Shown piece by piece: positions 54,780 through 64,000 of a stretch of DNA of 64,000 bases. The position numbers and the translations under genes were made by a program. Source of the stretch: Rhizopus arrhizus. Lineage: Eukaryota; Mucoromycota; Mucoromycetes; Mucorales; Rhizopodaceae. Within the stretch, counting starts at the first letter, position 1. Each line of letters starts with the position of its first letter. The stretch lies in the NCBI GenBank assembly GCA_024220505.1, contig JAKZZE010000002.1:1364001-1428000 (forward strand), given 5' to 3'. The notes under the pieces were generated by a model that saw only the letters and a program-made list of their open reading frames with translations, made no database searches and was not told where the DNA came from.

Positions 54780-56340
54780 TGAAGGATCGCGTCTTCTTCG
54801 GCAACAAACAAGCTTTCAATGTCTCTTTGGAAATATGGAAAACAGCAGTTGCATGTTTCTTATTAACATGGGTCTGACGTTTAATCTAACTGGTATGATG
54901 AATAGCAACATTGATAAACCAAGCGTCAAATTCCATTTTGTCTGCAAACTGGGATATTGGCCAAATGCTCATTTGCATATTCAGGAGTGTTTCTTTGAAC
55001 AAACAGGTATTGAAAAATGTTGATAGATGAAGTGAATGACATTTTATATATTGTTGTCAGTAGAAGTATATATTTGCAAATAAGGCAATTGATAAATCAA
55101 AAGCATTCATCAAGGTGTGATTGCTGCAATATATGGCTGTTTAAGGAATTCCTTGTTTGCCTGGCCAAGACCGATTTAGCAAGCAAATTCTGAAAACACA
55201 AAGGGTCATTGATATGATGGCAACAGATTTATTGGAAGTACTAAATGGAACATATACATTAGCTGATACCGAATGGAAAGATGGTCATAGCGACATGCTA
55301 TATGTTTCTGAAAATTTTCTTCCACCGATTCCAATCGAGGTTCAGAAAACTGTACACGAACCGTTCATGCAACGATTAATTCGCTACTGTCAAAAAGTAT
55401 TTCAAATTTACAAATCGTATCCAATGGTGTTAGTATTTTGTATCGGCAAAACCTCACCATCATCGCTTTTGTCAAAATTCAAGGCAATCGACGACAAGAG
55501 CTAGTTCCACTCCCTCGTTTGTTGCAATTTCCGGGCGAAATCCTGTCAACTTGTTTCCAAATTGACTATGCTAACCATTGAGATTGATGTCAATTTGTGG
55601 TCGTTGCAAGCATTGTCATTGTCTTTTATAGAACAATAATCGACATTGTATGGATATGCCAAAGCACAAGGCTTAAATATTCAACGTTTATACCTTATTG
55701 CCAAGAATACCCTTGAAAATTATGAACAGCATGAGTTAAACCTCGTGGAATCCCTCTATGTGATTTGCTCAAACAATGAAAAAATCTTTGGAAAAGCTGA
55801 GGCTGCAACCAGGACCATTCCTGGTGCATCAAAGGCCAGAAAACTGATCAAACGCAGATTGGAATACAATGCATCGGTGAAAAAAAAGTATTTATCAGGG
55901 GAAGACCTGGATTCATCCCTCAAACCTCTACCAAATCATTGAATCACGGATACAACAACAGAAGCTTCATCTGTCAAAGAAAATGATTTTGAATTTGTAT
56001 TGGATTACAGACAAAAATTAGTTGGTGAAATGAACTGGGACCATGTCCTTACCATCCAAACCACCTTTTCACGAAAAAGCACGCTATCCGTTGTTACACA
56101 CACACAGCCGATTACAAATGCCTCTCTCAGTCCTTGATCCTTTGTCTTTCCTGCTGAATTAATTGCCTAAGAAACCTCAGAAAACTGTCTTGGAGAGTTC
56201 GATGGCCCGTTATTTGTTCAATGCTACATGAACTCAATTACTTGGCCCATGAAGAGATCCAACTATCCCTCTGGAATCTGGTACCCAACTCTTAAAGTGG
56301 TTACCCCAGAATTAGTTTCGAGTACTTCAAGTATTGTCCA
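54780..56340 (+). pseudogene. Degenerate Rpn/YhgA-like PD-(D/E)XK nuclease-family gene
   Basis: Protein-like stretches follow each other on the plus strand in shifting frames with stops between: 54780-55023 (KFHFVCKLGYWPNAHLHIQE), 55157-55504 (QRVIDMMATDLLEVLNGTY, EWKDGHSDMLYVSENFLPP then PIEVQKTVHEPFMQRLIRY, YPMVLVFCIGK), then LVPLPRLLQFPGEIL in another frame, 55646-55942 (ICSNNEKIFGKAEA, KARKLIKRRLEYNASVKKKY), and 55945-56130. D-G-H-S-D-M-L-Y followed by P-I-E-V-Q resembles the D...E-x-(K/Q) core of PD-(D/E)XK nucleases in the Rpn/YhgA transposase-associated group. I recall similar multicopy genes in Mucorales. At least three frame breaks mean it is not an intact gene. Confidence 0.5.
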
Positions 56341-56955
56341 TCACTTCTTCCCTTCTTCTATATTTTTACCTTTATACTCAAAAGGTTTTTTTTAGTTATC
56401 CTTTTACTTTGCTTATCTGGCACGGGCAATTCCATGTATTTCGGACACTACGCGCCCCCTTCGTCTTTTTAATTATCCATAAATAAAACATTTGTTTAAT
56501 CGTATAATAAAACATTTTGTCCTTTTTTCTGCCCCTTATTTCCTTTGTACACTTTATTCAATCTATGCCATTCATAACAATATGTCATGCATAGATATTA
56601 CTTTTATTCGATACGTGAGAACATTTATCCAAATTACTTGAAAGTAATTTAGATAACAATCTCTTCATTTTTAAATACGAGAGCAGTTTTTTTTTTTTTT
56701 TTTGACTACGTTAATTTTGCAAAAAGCATATTCCAGCTTGTTTTAAATCACCAAAAATCATTATATCTATGTGTATTTCCGTGTAAACACCATAAACATA
56801 AACACAAAAAAAGTTTTGGTGTAGCAAAAACAAAAACAAAACTCCTTCTTTGATCACCCAATTTTTTTACCGCTTTCTTCTCCTTTTCTTCAAGTTTGAT
56901 AAAAACCAAATTATAAATTTAATTTATTTTTCAAAATCTATTAAGAGCATCCCAT
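56341..56955. other. Intergenic region after the nuclease relic
   Basis: About 0.6 kb to the uS2 stop codon. Pyrimidine-rich, with a T17 run at 56687-56703. No supported feature. Confidence 0.5.
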
Positions 56956-57892
56956 TTAAGCTTCCCAAGAGGAAGTGGCGGCAGGAGCAGCATCTTCAGC
57001 CCAGTCAGTGGTGGTTTGAGCGGACCAGTCAGCGGCAGCAGCAATACCGGCAACACCTTCAGCATCACCTTCAACGGCCCATTCACCAGTAGCGGCATCA
57101 GCAGTGGCAGCAAGGTCACCTTCCAATTCAGCGGCTTCGTTTTCTCTTTCAATTTCCTCAGGGTCACGGTAGAAGAACATATCAACCATGACTTCCCAAG
57201 GAGTGTTGTAGTCCAAAGTACCACGAAGACGGAGGACGGCACGAGCCAAGAGCCAGTAGATCAAACCAATAGCATGCTTGGCCTTGTTGTTGGTAGGGAT
57301 AGCAACATCAATGTATTGAAGAGAGGCATCAGTATCAGCAAGAGAGATGACGGGGATGTTGACGTAGGAAGCTTCCAAGACAGCTTGGAAGTCGGAGCGA
57401 GGATCGGTACAGATGATCAAGCGAGGTTCACGGAAAGAACGGGTGATGTAGTTAGTGAAGGTACCGGGAGTGAAACGACCGACAATAGCTTCAGCGCCAA
57501 TGTAGCGAGCAAACTTCAAGGCAGCACGGTGACCGTAAGGACGGGCAGAGACAACAACGATGTCTTGAGGCTAACAAGCAGATTTAATATTTTACACATC
57601 AGCATAACATGTTTAACTTACGTTCTCGATAGCAGCAATGACACGGGCAGCAAAGATAAGCTTTTCCCAAGTCTTACCGATGTTGATCAAGTTGATACCT
57701 GTTCGGTTTTTGTTGGTTAGCATCTAGCTTCTTTTAATTCGAAATTCTATGTTTATTACCATCAGCACGACGCTTGTAAATGTAAGGAGCCATGCGGACG
57801 TTGGCATTCTTGGTACCAATGTGACATTGAGCACTCAAGAGAAGTTGAATATCCTCTTCGGTGGGGCTGAGAATGCTAGGGACACGAGACAT
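56956..57892 (-). CDS. RPS0: 40S ribosomal protein uS2 (RPS0/RPSA)
   Basis: Exons 57892-57760, 57698-57622, 57570-56956 give 274 residues. uS2 binds near the head-body junction of the 40S subunit and is needed for 20S pre-rRNA maturation. Diagnostic sequence: [93 protein letters not shown] and [20 protein letters not shown]. The C-terminal tail is acidic/Ala-rich with repeated (E/D)W motifs ([28 protein letters not shown]), as in other eukaryotic uS2 proteins. Codon use is strongly biased, indicating high expression. Confidence 0.97.
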
Positions 57893-58796
57893 TATCTATG
57901 AAGTTTGTTGGTTATTAGCAGTTATAGGACGATGGATGGATGGATGTGTACATTACTTGATGTGCAAGGAAAGGGAAGGCCTAATCCATTTACTGCACTC
58001 ATCTGTTTATACCATGACAACTGCCACATTATTTAAATCCCGAAACTTCCTTGCTTTTGTTGCTGTGTTCAATTTTTGTGCAAAACACAGACAACAGGAT
58101 CATATTTTAGGATTTTTTTTCAAATTCTGGGTTTTAAAATCATTCAATTTATTTATTTGGACTTAGTTGTAAGCTTTTCGCCTTTTACAAGCATCATAAA
58201 AAGAAAGATAAAAAGTAAGCGCAAAGCTGTGGAAATGGGCACTATTTTCAGAAAACCTATTAGATGCTTATAAAGATTACATTAAGCAGTATTATTTAAA
58301 AGTTTATTTACACCAAACAATGCTTGTTAATTGATAAACCTATTAACGGTCAAGCTTGATTAAAATAACCAAAAGCATTAGTTAACCACTCAGTTGTTAA
58401 TATTTTGGTAGTAAAAGTTATCAGTATTCAACTTACGATAAAAGCACAAAGTGCTTTAACATGCCATATAGAGCTTACGTTAAATACATTAAAACAAAAA
58501 ATGATATGCAAGTTTTTTAAACACATGTATTAGAGATTAGGCTTTATCATAAAGTATTGCCACATCTCTCAGCATTTTGTTATACATCTGCAATGTAATA
58601 TTTTATTCAAAAAATCCAAAAAAAAAATGGGAAATACAATGACTGACATAATTATCATGGGATTTAGTTATTGTAGAAGGCAGTTTCAGAATCCATCGAT
58701 ATGAAAGCTCTCAGTCCAGTTCACTTTTTGTTTTTATTTATACATTATATAACTTTATTAAAATTATATATTAATTGAGCTAGCTGATTACGATTT

Positions 58797-58836
<40 letters not shown>

Positions 58837-60535
58837 AGTTTTTTCTAAAACGTAATTCCCATTCATCATTTCCGTTTTTATTACTTTTATGCCTATATAT
58901 GTGGTAATCTATTAAATGATTTTATAAAAAAAAATATGATTATCCCACCATTTATATTAAGGGAATATAGGTTTATGTCATACTTTGGCTTGATTTCAGC
59001 TTATTTAACTTGCTCAAACACGATTTGTTTATAGAATATTAGAAAAATGTGAAATAGGTAAATAAAACCAGATTGGATGTCTCTGAAATCGAAGCGAATA
59101 AAAAAGCGATCAATAACTGCAACTCAAGGATGCCCACCTGAGAGACAAAAATACTATAAAGAGCAATAATATAACCATAATCGCAAATTGCAAAATATAA
59201 TCATAGAAGTACAGCTGCACATAACAATACATACACAGATAACGAAGTTAAGTAAGATTAGTATACTGTAATGTTTTGCATATTGTATAAGCAAAAAAAT
59301 CATCTTAATTCTTTACCGTAGGCCTTATGCCAATTAAGGATTGCCAACGCTTGATAGTAACACAACATAATACTAAAGAGAGAAAACTAAGCCTCAACTA
59401 AAGTTAATTCAAGTCAGGAGTCAACTGACTGAACGAATGGCTATAAAACACATCAGATATTAAAGGAGTACGAGTGTGAGGATAAAAATACAAATCAAAA
59501 TATACTTGGTATCAATACTTTGTACAAATTTGTTAGAAAAAAGAGCACTGAGTATAAACTAATTTAAAAATATGCTAAACTCTTTGAATTGTCCATTAAG
59601 CTTAAAACCGCAAATTAAAAAAATCAAACCATGATTTATTTTTAGTATATGAAAGTGCAACCTTATTAAGCAAATCTAATTACATTAAAGAGACGAGAAC
59701 TCTTCGTGAAACATATAGAGAACAAGAGCAGGGTCCCAGAGAACCTGCTCAAAGCAGCAAAACGAATGTTTTTCCACAAGATAGATAAGCCATGATCAAG
59801 GAGTACTAGTGTGTTCATCGAAATAGGCATGCTGGTTAGTTTTTTTTTACTGTAATGAAAAATCTCTAGAATTCATCTGGAGATAAAAGAGCCGTCCAGA
59901 GAGAACTGATCAAGGAACCTTGGCTCATATAACCACTTTAGTGGACAACCGACAGCGAAGTGGATAAAGATTTCTTCCGCAACAGAGCATATGCTGCAAA
60001 GAGGATAGTCAAAACGCTGGGAAATTTACCTATATAGCTTGCTGGCTACAGTAATGAAATCGTGCAAAATCTTCACTATGGACCTAATGTTCGGTGGGCT
60101 CAAACAATAAAAACAAAAACAAAAATGCAAAAGTACTTGACTTCGGCAAATTGCTTCAAATAGCATAATATTCATCTTTTCTATACTTTTAGGGTAGCAT
60201 GATCATTTTTGGGTATGTTATCTTTTAGGAAGCCCAAGAAAAGTCAATTTTTATGCCATACACATATTTTATTTTTAAGGCTCAATCCGATAGCAAATTA
60301 AACTATTTTATGTCCATTGGATGGTAGTGAATGTATTATAATTTTATCTGAAATCTACAAATGTGATGCGTTATGCTTTGTTTATAGAACACGACTCATG
60401 CAAAATGGTAAATAATGGTAAAAAAAAAAATACGTACACAAAAAGCATAATAATATATAAAATGAATTTTCACTTTAAGGCAATCATATACTGCATGCAA
60501 AAATTACTTTTGTTTAATTGACAAATCAAATGCAT
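57893..60535. other. Longest gene-poor region
   Basis: About 2.6 kb. It contains the uS2 promoter near 57893-58100, an A34 run at 58799-58832, and a coding-like relic zone at about 59060-60060. No intact gene or RNA gene was recognised. Confidence 0.5.
59060..60060 (+). pseudogene. Possible decayed coding relic
   Basis: Short protein-like stretches in different frames stand out from the A/T-rich surroundings: LDVSEIEANKKAINNCNS near 59074, RTLRETYREQEQGPREPAQ near 59700, RPERTDQGTLAHITTLVDN near 59895 and DKDFFRNRAYAAKRIVKT near 59966. All end quickly at stops. A decayed mobile element or gene is possible; chance cannot be excluded. Confidence 0.25.
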
Positions 60536-61360
60536 TTAGAATCTGAGCTTGCTGAAGAACCACTTGTTCTTGCCAGTTTGGTAGCGTTCTTCGAACAATT
60601 TCTTGATAACTTTCTTGGAATCTTCACGTTGAGTGGGTTCCTTGAAAGTTTCAGAAGAGATGGTACCCTTGATTTGCTCCAATTCTAAAGCATAACTATT
60701 GTATATAACCAATTAATATGCAACAGATTTATGCTAGGAATTTTGTAATTGTAAGTGTATCTTACCGAGTGGGCATCATATGATTGTAGTTGACAATCTT
60801 GATAAAAGGCTTAACCTTGGAACGCTTGGCAACCTTCTTCTTACCCATAGACTTGGTAACCTTGAGAGGAGTACGTTCAATACCAGCAACAACGGCATAA
60901 CCATAGGGTCTTTCCTTGGTACCTTCATCGTGATCTAATCATAGAGTTTAGAAATTTATCCATTATTAACTCTTTTTCTCTCTCCTGTTATTTCACTGTA
61001 ATCGCGCTGCATAACAATGTGCAATTCATTGACTTGTGTGTAATTATTTTAATTTACTCGCAATTGTGATAAATAAAGTAATTGTCGAGCGTTTTTTTTT
61101 TTTGTTGTATAGTCGAAACGATTGCAATTGCACAATGTTATGTCGACAAGTTTCCAGCAAAATAAAAAAAAAGAGAGGTGTGGTTGCAAATACATACTGC
61201 GAACAACAACGGCCTTTTTACCAGCGTAACGACCTTGCAAAATAACTACAACCTATTGATGTAAAATGTGAGTCTTCACAACCTCTCATGAAATCATCCA
61301 TTGGTTCATCCATAATCTTAGTAATTTACGTACTTTACCAGCCTTGATGAACTTGACCAT
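60536..61360 (-). CDS. RPL27: 60S ribosomal protein eL27
   Basis: Exons 61360-61334, 61252-61198, 60934-60766, 60695-60536 encode 136 residues, the same length as human eL27. Diagnostic sequence: [59 protein letters not shown] and [20 protein letters not shown]. It is divergent from the wax-synthase-like gene. The first exon is only 27 nt. Codon bias again indicates strong expression. Confidence 0.96.
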
Positions 61361-61792
61361 GATTGCTGACGATCTGTCAAAGAGAGAGGGAATGAGCTTA
61401 CTTTACTGGGATGTTTCTTTGCTTGATTAAGCTGCACAATCTATCTGAAAATAGCATGGTCCGGACCGATGTTATCATTTAAATTCCGAAACATGTCCAT
61501 GCTTTGTGTTACTAAATGATCAATATAGTGATAAACACGGGGTAAACCAAGATTACTAGGAGAAAGCATAATTGTATGTGTTTAGATAAAAATGGCTAAC
61601 ATTGTGTGAGATAACGGCAAGAAAGGTCATTGCGCAGTAGATGTATTATTTTATTTAGCCGGAGTAAGGGGAAGTTAAATAGAAAAAGCATATAAACTCA
61701 GTGGTTCATCTTTTTTATCATTTTTTAATCCTTTTAATTTATTTTCTAAAACTTGTATAAATTATTCCATTCTTAGATTAGAACCAACGTGC
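61361..61792. promoter_or_regulatory. Divergent intergenic region, eL27 / MBOAT gene
   Basis: 432 bp between outward-facing starts; it must hold both promoters. A T-rich stretch precedes the ATG at 61793. No definite core element was chosen. Confidence 0.4.
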
Positions 61793-63118
61793 ATGACTGG
61801 ATCATCACCTCGCAATATTAGCCAACTAGCATACACAGCTACCTCTATGCTTCCATGCTTTCTGTTCATGATTGTATCTATACCTGTAAAAAGAAGAAAC
61901 ATTATCCAAGAGATATGCTTATTTCTGTTATGGGTTGCTGGCCTATCTGTACCATTATACTATGCCGGAAAGCTTTCTTATGCTTCTCTAATTTCATCCT
62001 CAGTGTTTAATTGGGCAACTTCCATGAAGATGGGTGTTTGGCTATTTTCGATGACTATGGAAGAAAGAAGACAGTGCCCATTTGCCATAACCCTTACAAG
62101 CTGGAGAAGAAGACCAACCATAAAGAATAAAGATGTAGAAGAAGAAAATACAGGAAATCAACCAAACGCATCACACACGAACATATCTTTAATCAGCTTT
62201 ATCATAGCCGGCGTGAAGCATGTACTGATTGCTGATATAGCAGAAATAAGTTTGCATCTGTATGATATTAATCTTCCTATACATGTATTTTCAGCTATTG
62301 TGCACAAGTTCTTAGGTTATCTTGGCTTCTCAGTGACAGACACAGGCTTACTCAGCTTAGGAAATATGCTAATCAGTACTCTTATTTGTGTGATATTTTC
62401 TGTTTATCTTCAAATGCAAATACAGATAACATATGATTCGGCCATGATCATCTTTTCTTCCATGTACAAACTATTTGCGATATTGGAAAAGTGGCAATTG
62501 AATTACATTTTAAAGGAGAATTACACAAAAGATATTGAAAAATCCAAAGCTCTGTTAAAACGTGTCCATAAAATCAGGGCTGTAAAGACCTACTTTGAAG
62601 AGACGATTTATATGCCACCTGCATTCAACGAACCATGGAGTGCACATTCTCTTCGAGATTTTTGGGGAAGACGCTGGCATACTTATTATAATGAATGTTT
62701 TTACCGCCTTGGATATCAGCCTGTTCGCCTTCTTGTAAAGCTTGTATCTGGTTGTAAGCCTCCTCGATGGTTACCTGCCTTGTCGGTATTTGTTATGTCT
62801 GGATTGATGCATGAATACTTTCTATATGTTGCCACTGGTCCTACAATGTATTTTCATGGTTCTCCTTTGCCAACCGGTTTCTTTCAGTTTTTGTTTTTTG
62901 TTTGTCAAGTAGTGTTTGTTAGCATAGGCGACAAATATTTTAAGGAAGGTCCGCTTGGAAGACTGTTTGCTATCATCAGTATGTGCATGACCTGCCATTT
63001 ATTTGTTGTGCCCTATTTTGAAAGCGGCTATATGCATATGCCCCAATTTTCATTTTATCGTGTAGCTGTAAATATTTATAGAGGAAATCCATCATTACTC
63101 GACTCCGTTTTTAAATAA
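61793..63118 (+). CDS. MBOAT acyltransferase, wax-synthase-domain type
   Basis: An intronless 441-residue polytopic membrane protein. About eight hydrophobic segments are visible, e.g. TSMLPCFLFMIVSIPV, ICLFLLWVAGLSVPLYYAG, MLISTLICVIFSVYLQM, FFQFLFFVCQVVFVSIG and LFAIISMCMTCHLFVV. The wax-synthase-domain signature is clear: FNEPWSAHSLRDFWGRRWH, followed by LPALSVFVMSGLMHEYFLY, whose His is the usual MBOAT catalytic residue. Family members esterify fatty alcohols, sterols or other hydroxyls with acyl-CoA in the ER. Substrate specificity cannot be read from the sequence. The protein contains a hydrophilic loop (NKDVEEENTGNQPNASHTN). Its 3' end converges on the PMT gene, 83 bp apart. Confidence 0.85.
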   Translation: MTGSSPRNISQLAYTATSMLPCFLFMIVSIPVKRRNIIQEICLFLLWVAGLSVPLYYAGKLSYASLISSSVFNWATSMKMGVWLFSMTMEERRQCPFAITLTSWRRRPTIKNKDVEEENTGNQPNASHTNISLISFIIAGVKHVLIADIAEISLHLYDINLPIHVFSAIVHKFLGYLGFSVTDTGLLSLGNMLISTLICVIFSVYLQMQIQITYDSAMIIFSSMYKLFAILEKWQLNYILKENYTKDIEKSKALLKRVHKIRAVKTYFEETIYMPPAFNEPWSAHSLRDFWGRRWHTYYNECFYRLGYQPVRLLVKLVSGCKPPRWLPALSVFVMSGLMHEYFLYVATGPTMYFHGSPLPTGFFQFLFFVCQVVFVSIGDKYFKEGPLGRLFAIISMCMTCHLFVVPYFESGYMHMPQFSFYRVAVNIYRGNPSLLDSVFK

Positions 63119-63201
63119 AATTAGAGTTAAAAAAACAAAAAAAAAATGATGTTTATTTGTTAAGCGATAAATTAAACGCAAACATTTCTTTTTCCTTAGT
63201 A

Positions 63202-64000
63202 TTAAGTTTCAATCAGATTCCAGTGTTTAAACCATCGACGATTTGCATACTGTTGAATATCACCTTCCATACCAAAGGAAAATGGAGCAAAGTGAAGGAA
63301 ATTTAGAGCCATAACAATAAAAATAATTCCATAAATTATTGTACCAAATTTTTTAGATTTGTGTCTTAAAAAGTGTTCCATTAGAAATGGTAACATGAAT
63401 ACACTGAAATAAAGTGCAGGAAAATAATGATGTAAATAGGTAATTCGTCCCATCATATAAAAAGGGATATAATGTAAAAACCAACCAAAGAAAATCAATT
63501 TACCTACTGAAGTAAAATGCATCCAACGTGCTAAGGTTAAAAAAAATGAATGTAATTTGATTAGACAGAGTTGGGTTACTAACATTGTCCATTCACTTAC
63601 CTGGGCTCATGTCAATAACTTGTCTTTTCAATCGAATTGTGTATATTATGATCAACAATGAGAAGGTGACGATTGATGCAAATGAAGGCCACCAGACGGA
63701 AGGATTACCCATCAAGTAAAACTTAATGTTTTCGTTATCCCAACTGCACATACGTAAACCAACAGAGACCATTGGCCATTCTGTTGGCTTAGAAGCCAAT
63801 ATATCATCTTTGTCAGGGTCAGGTATCAACGCGTTATTTGAGTACCACATTACAATGTTTAGATGTGCAAAGTTTTGAAGAAAACTTGATTTGTAAGCAT
63901 TATCTGGTGCAGGAGGCACTAAAAATAGAATGAGTTTTCTTTTCTCGTTCGTGTATAAGCATATTTTGATAATTACATTTTTCATTATGATGTTCTTCAA
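63202..64000 (-). CDS. Protein O-mannosyltransferase, C-terminal part
   Basis: PMTs are ER membrane enzymes that transfer mannose from dolichyl-phosphate-mannose to Ser/Thr. Exons visible: >64000-63977, 63918-63601, 63530-63202. The stretch covers the end of the luminal region (EEHHNEKLPPAPDN across a splice), the conserved NIVMWYSNNALIPDPDKDDI block, EWPMVSVGLRMCSWD, then C-terminal membrane segments WWPSFASIVTFSLLIIIYTI, LIFFGWFLHYIPFYMMGRI, TYLHHYFPALYFSVFMLPFL and IIYGIIFIVMALNFL. The NNALIPDPDKDD-ILASKP-EWP sequence favours the PMT1/PMT2 type over PMT4. The catalytic N-terminal loop and MIR repeats lie beyond the right edge. Confidence 0.92.

Noticed and set aside
57016..57720. 234-codon open frame antisense to the uS2 gene
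   Set aside because: Ser/Thr/Gly-rich mirror of biased ribosomal-protein codons; spans two uS2 exons and an intron.

Overview
The window is nuclear DNA from an early-diverging filamentous fungus, most likely Mucoromycota (a Mucorales, Rhizopus/Mucor-like genome). The evidence is AT-rich DNA, short introns (about 45-80 nt, GT-AG, with one GC-AG), many long A/T homopolymer runs between genes and in introns, and fungal ribosome-biogenesis, Mediator, TFIID, SSD1-like and PMT genes next to complex I NDUFS6 and a glucuronokinase. Genes lie on both strands without operons. Genus is not resolved. Exon joins were read by eye from splice sites and reading frame; no search or RNA evidence was available.

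Left third (1-30 kb): RPF2 (5' part, minus), a mitochondrial PPR protein head-to-head with MRE11, a lineage-specific proline-motif protein, MED17 converging on a two-domain GT8/GT64 glycosyltransferase, a small RVxF-motif protein, an aldo-keto reductase, a type II membrane nucleotide pyrophosphatase (ENPP) divergent from the HEM25/SLC25A38 carrier, a nucleotidyltransferase-like/glucuronokinase fusion, an AT-hook protein, a membrane protein, a PHD protein, and WDR89 converging on a GPP-type phosphatase.

Middle (31-48 kb): an SSD1/DIS3L2-like protein whose RNase II active-site aspartates look intact, a very large TAF2 that continues into four tandem bromodomains, a UBE2E-type E2, class II fructose-bisphosphate aldolase, and a C2/lipase-3 diacylglycerol-lipase-like protein.

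Right third (48-64 kb): a decayed gene relic, eL13, NSA2, NDUFS6, a frameshifted member of what looks like an Rpn/YhgA-like PD-(D/E)XK nuclease family, uS2 (RPS0), a gene-poor stretch with another relic, e L27 (RPL27), a wax-synthase-like MBOAT protein, and the 3' part of a protein O-mannosyltransferase.

How genes relate: five encode ribosome components or assembly factors (RPF2, NSA2, eL13, uS2, eL27); MED17 and TAF2 serve RNA polymerase II initiation. The glycosyltransferase and glucuronokinase both fit the glucuronic-acid-rich cell wall of Mucoromycota, though a functional link is inference. The most notable items are the GT8/GT64 fusion with an eroded second DxD motif, the nucleotidyltransferase/glucuronokinase fusion with an eroded glycine loop, the TAF2-bromodomain fusion and the catalytically intact-looking SSD1 homologue.
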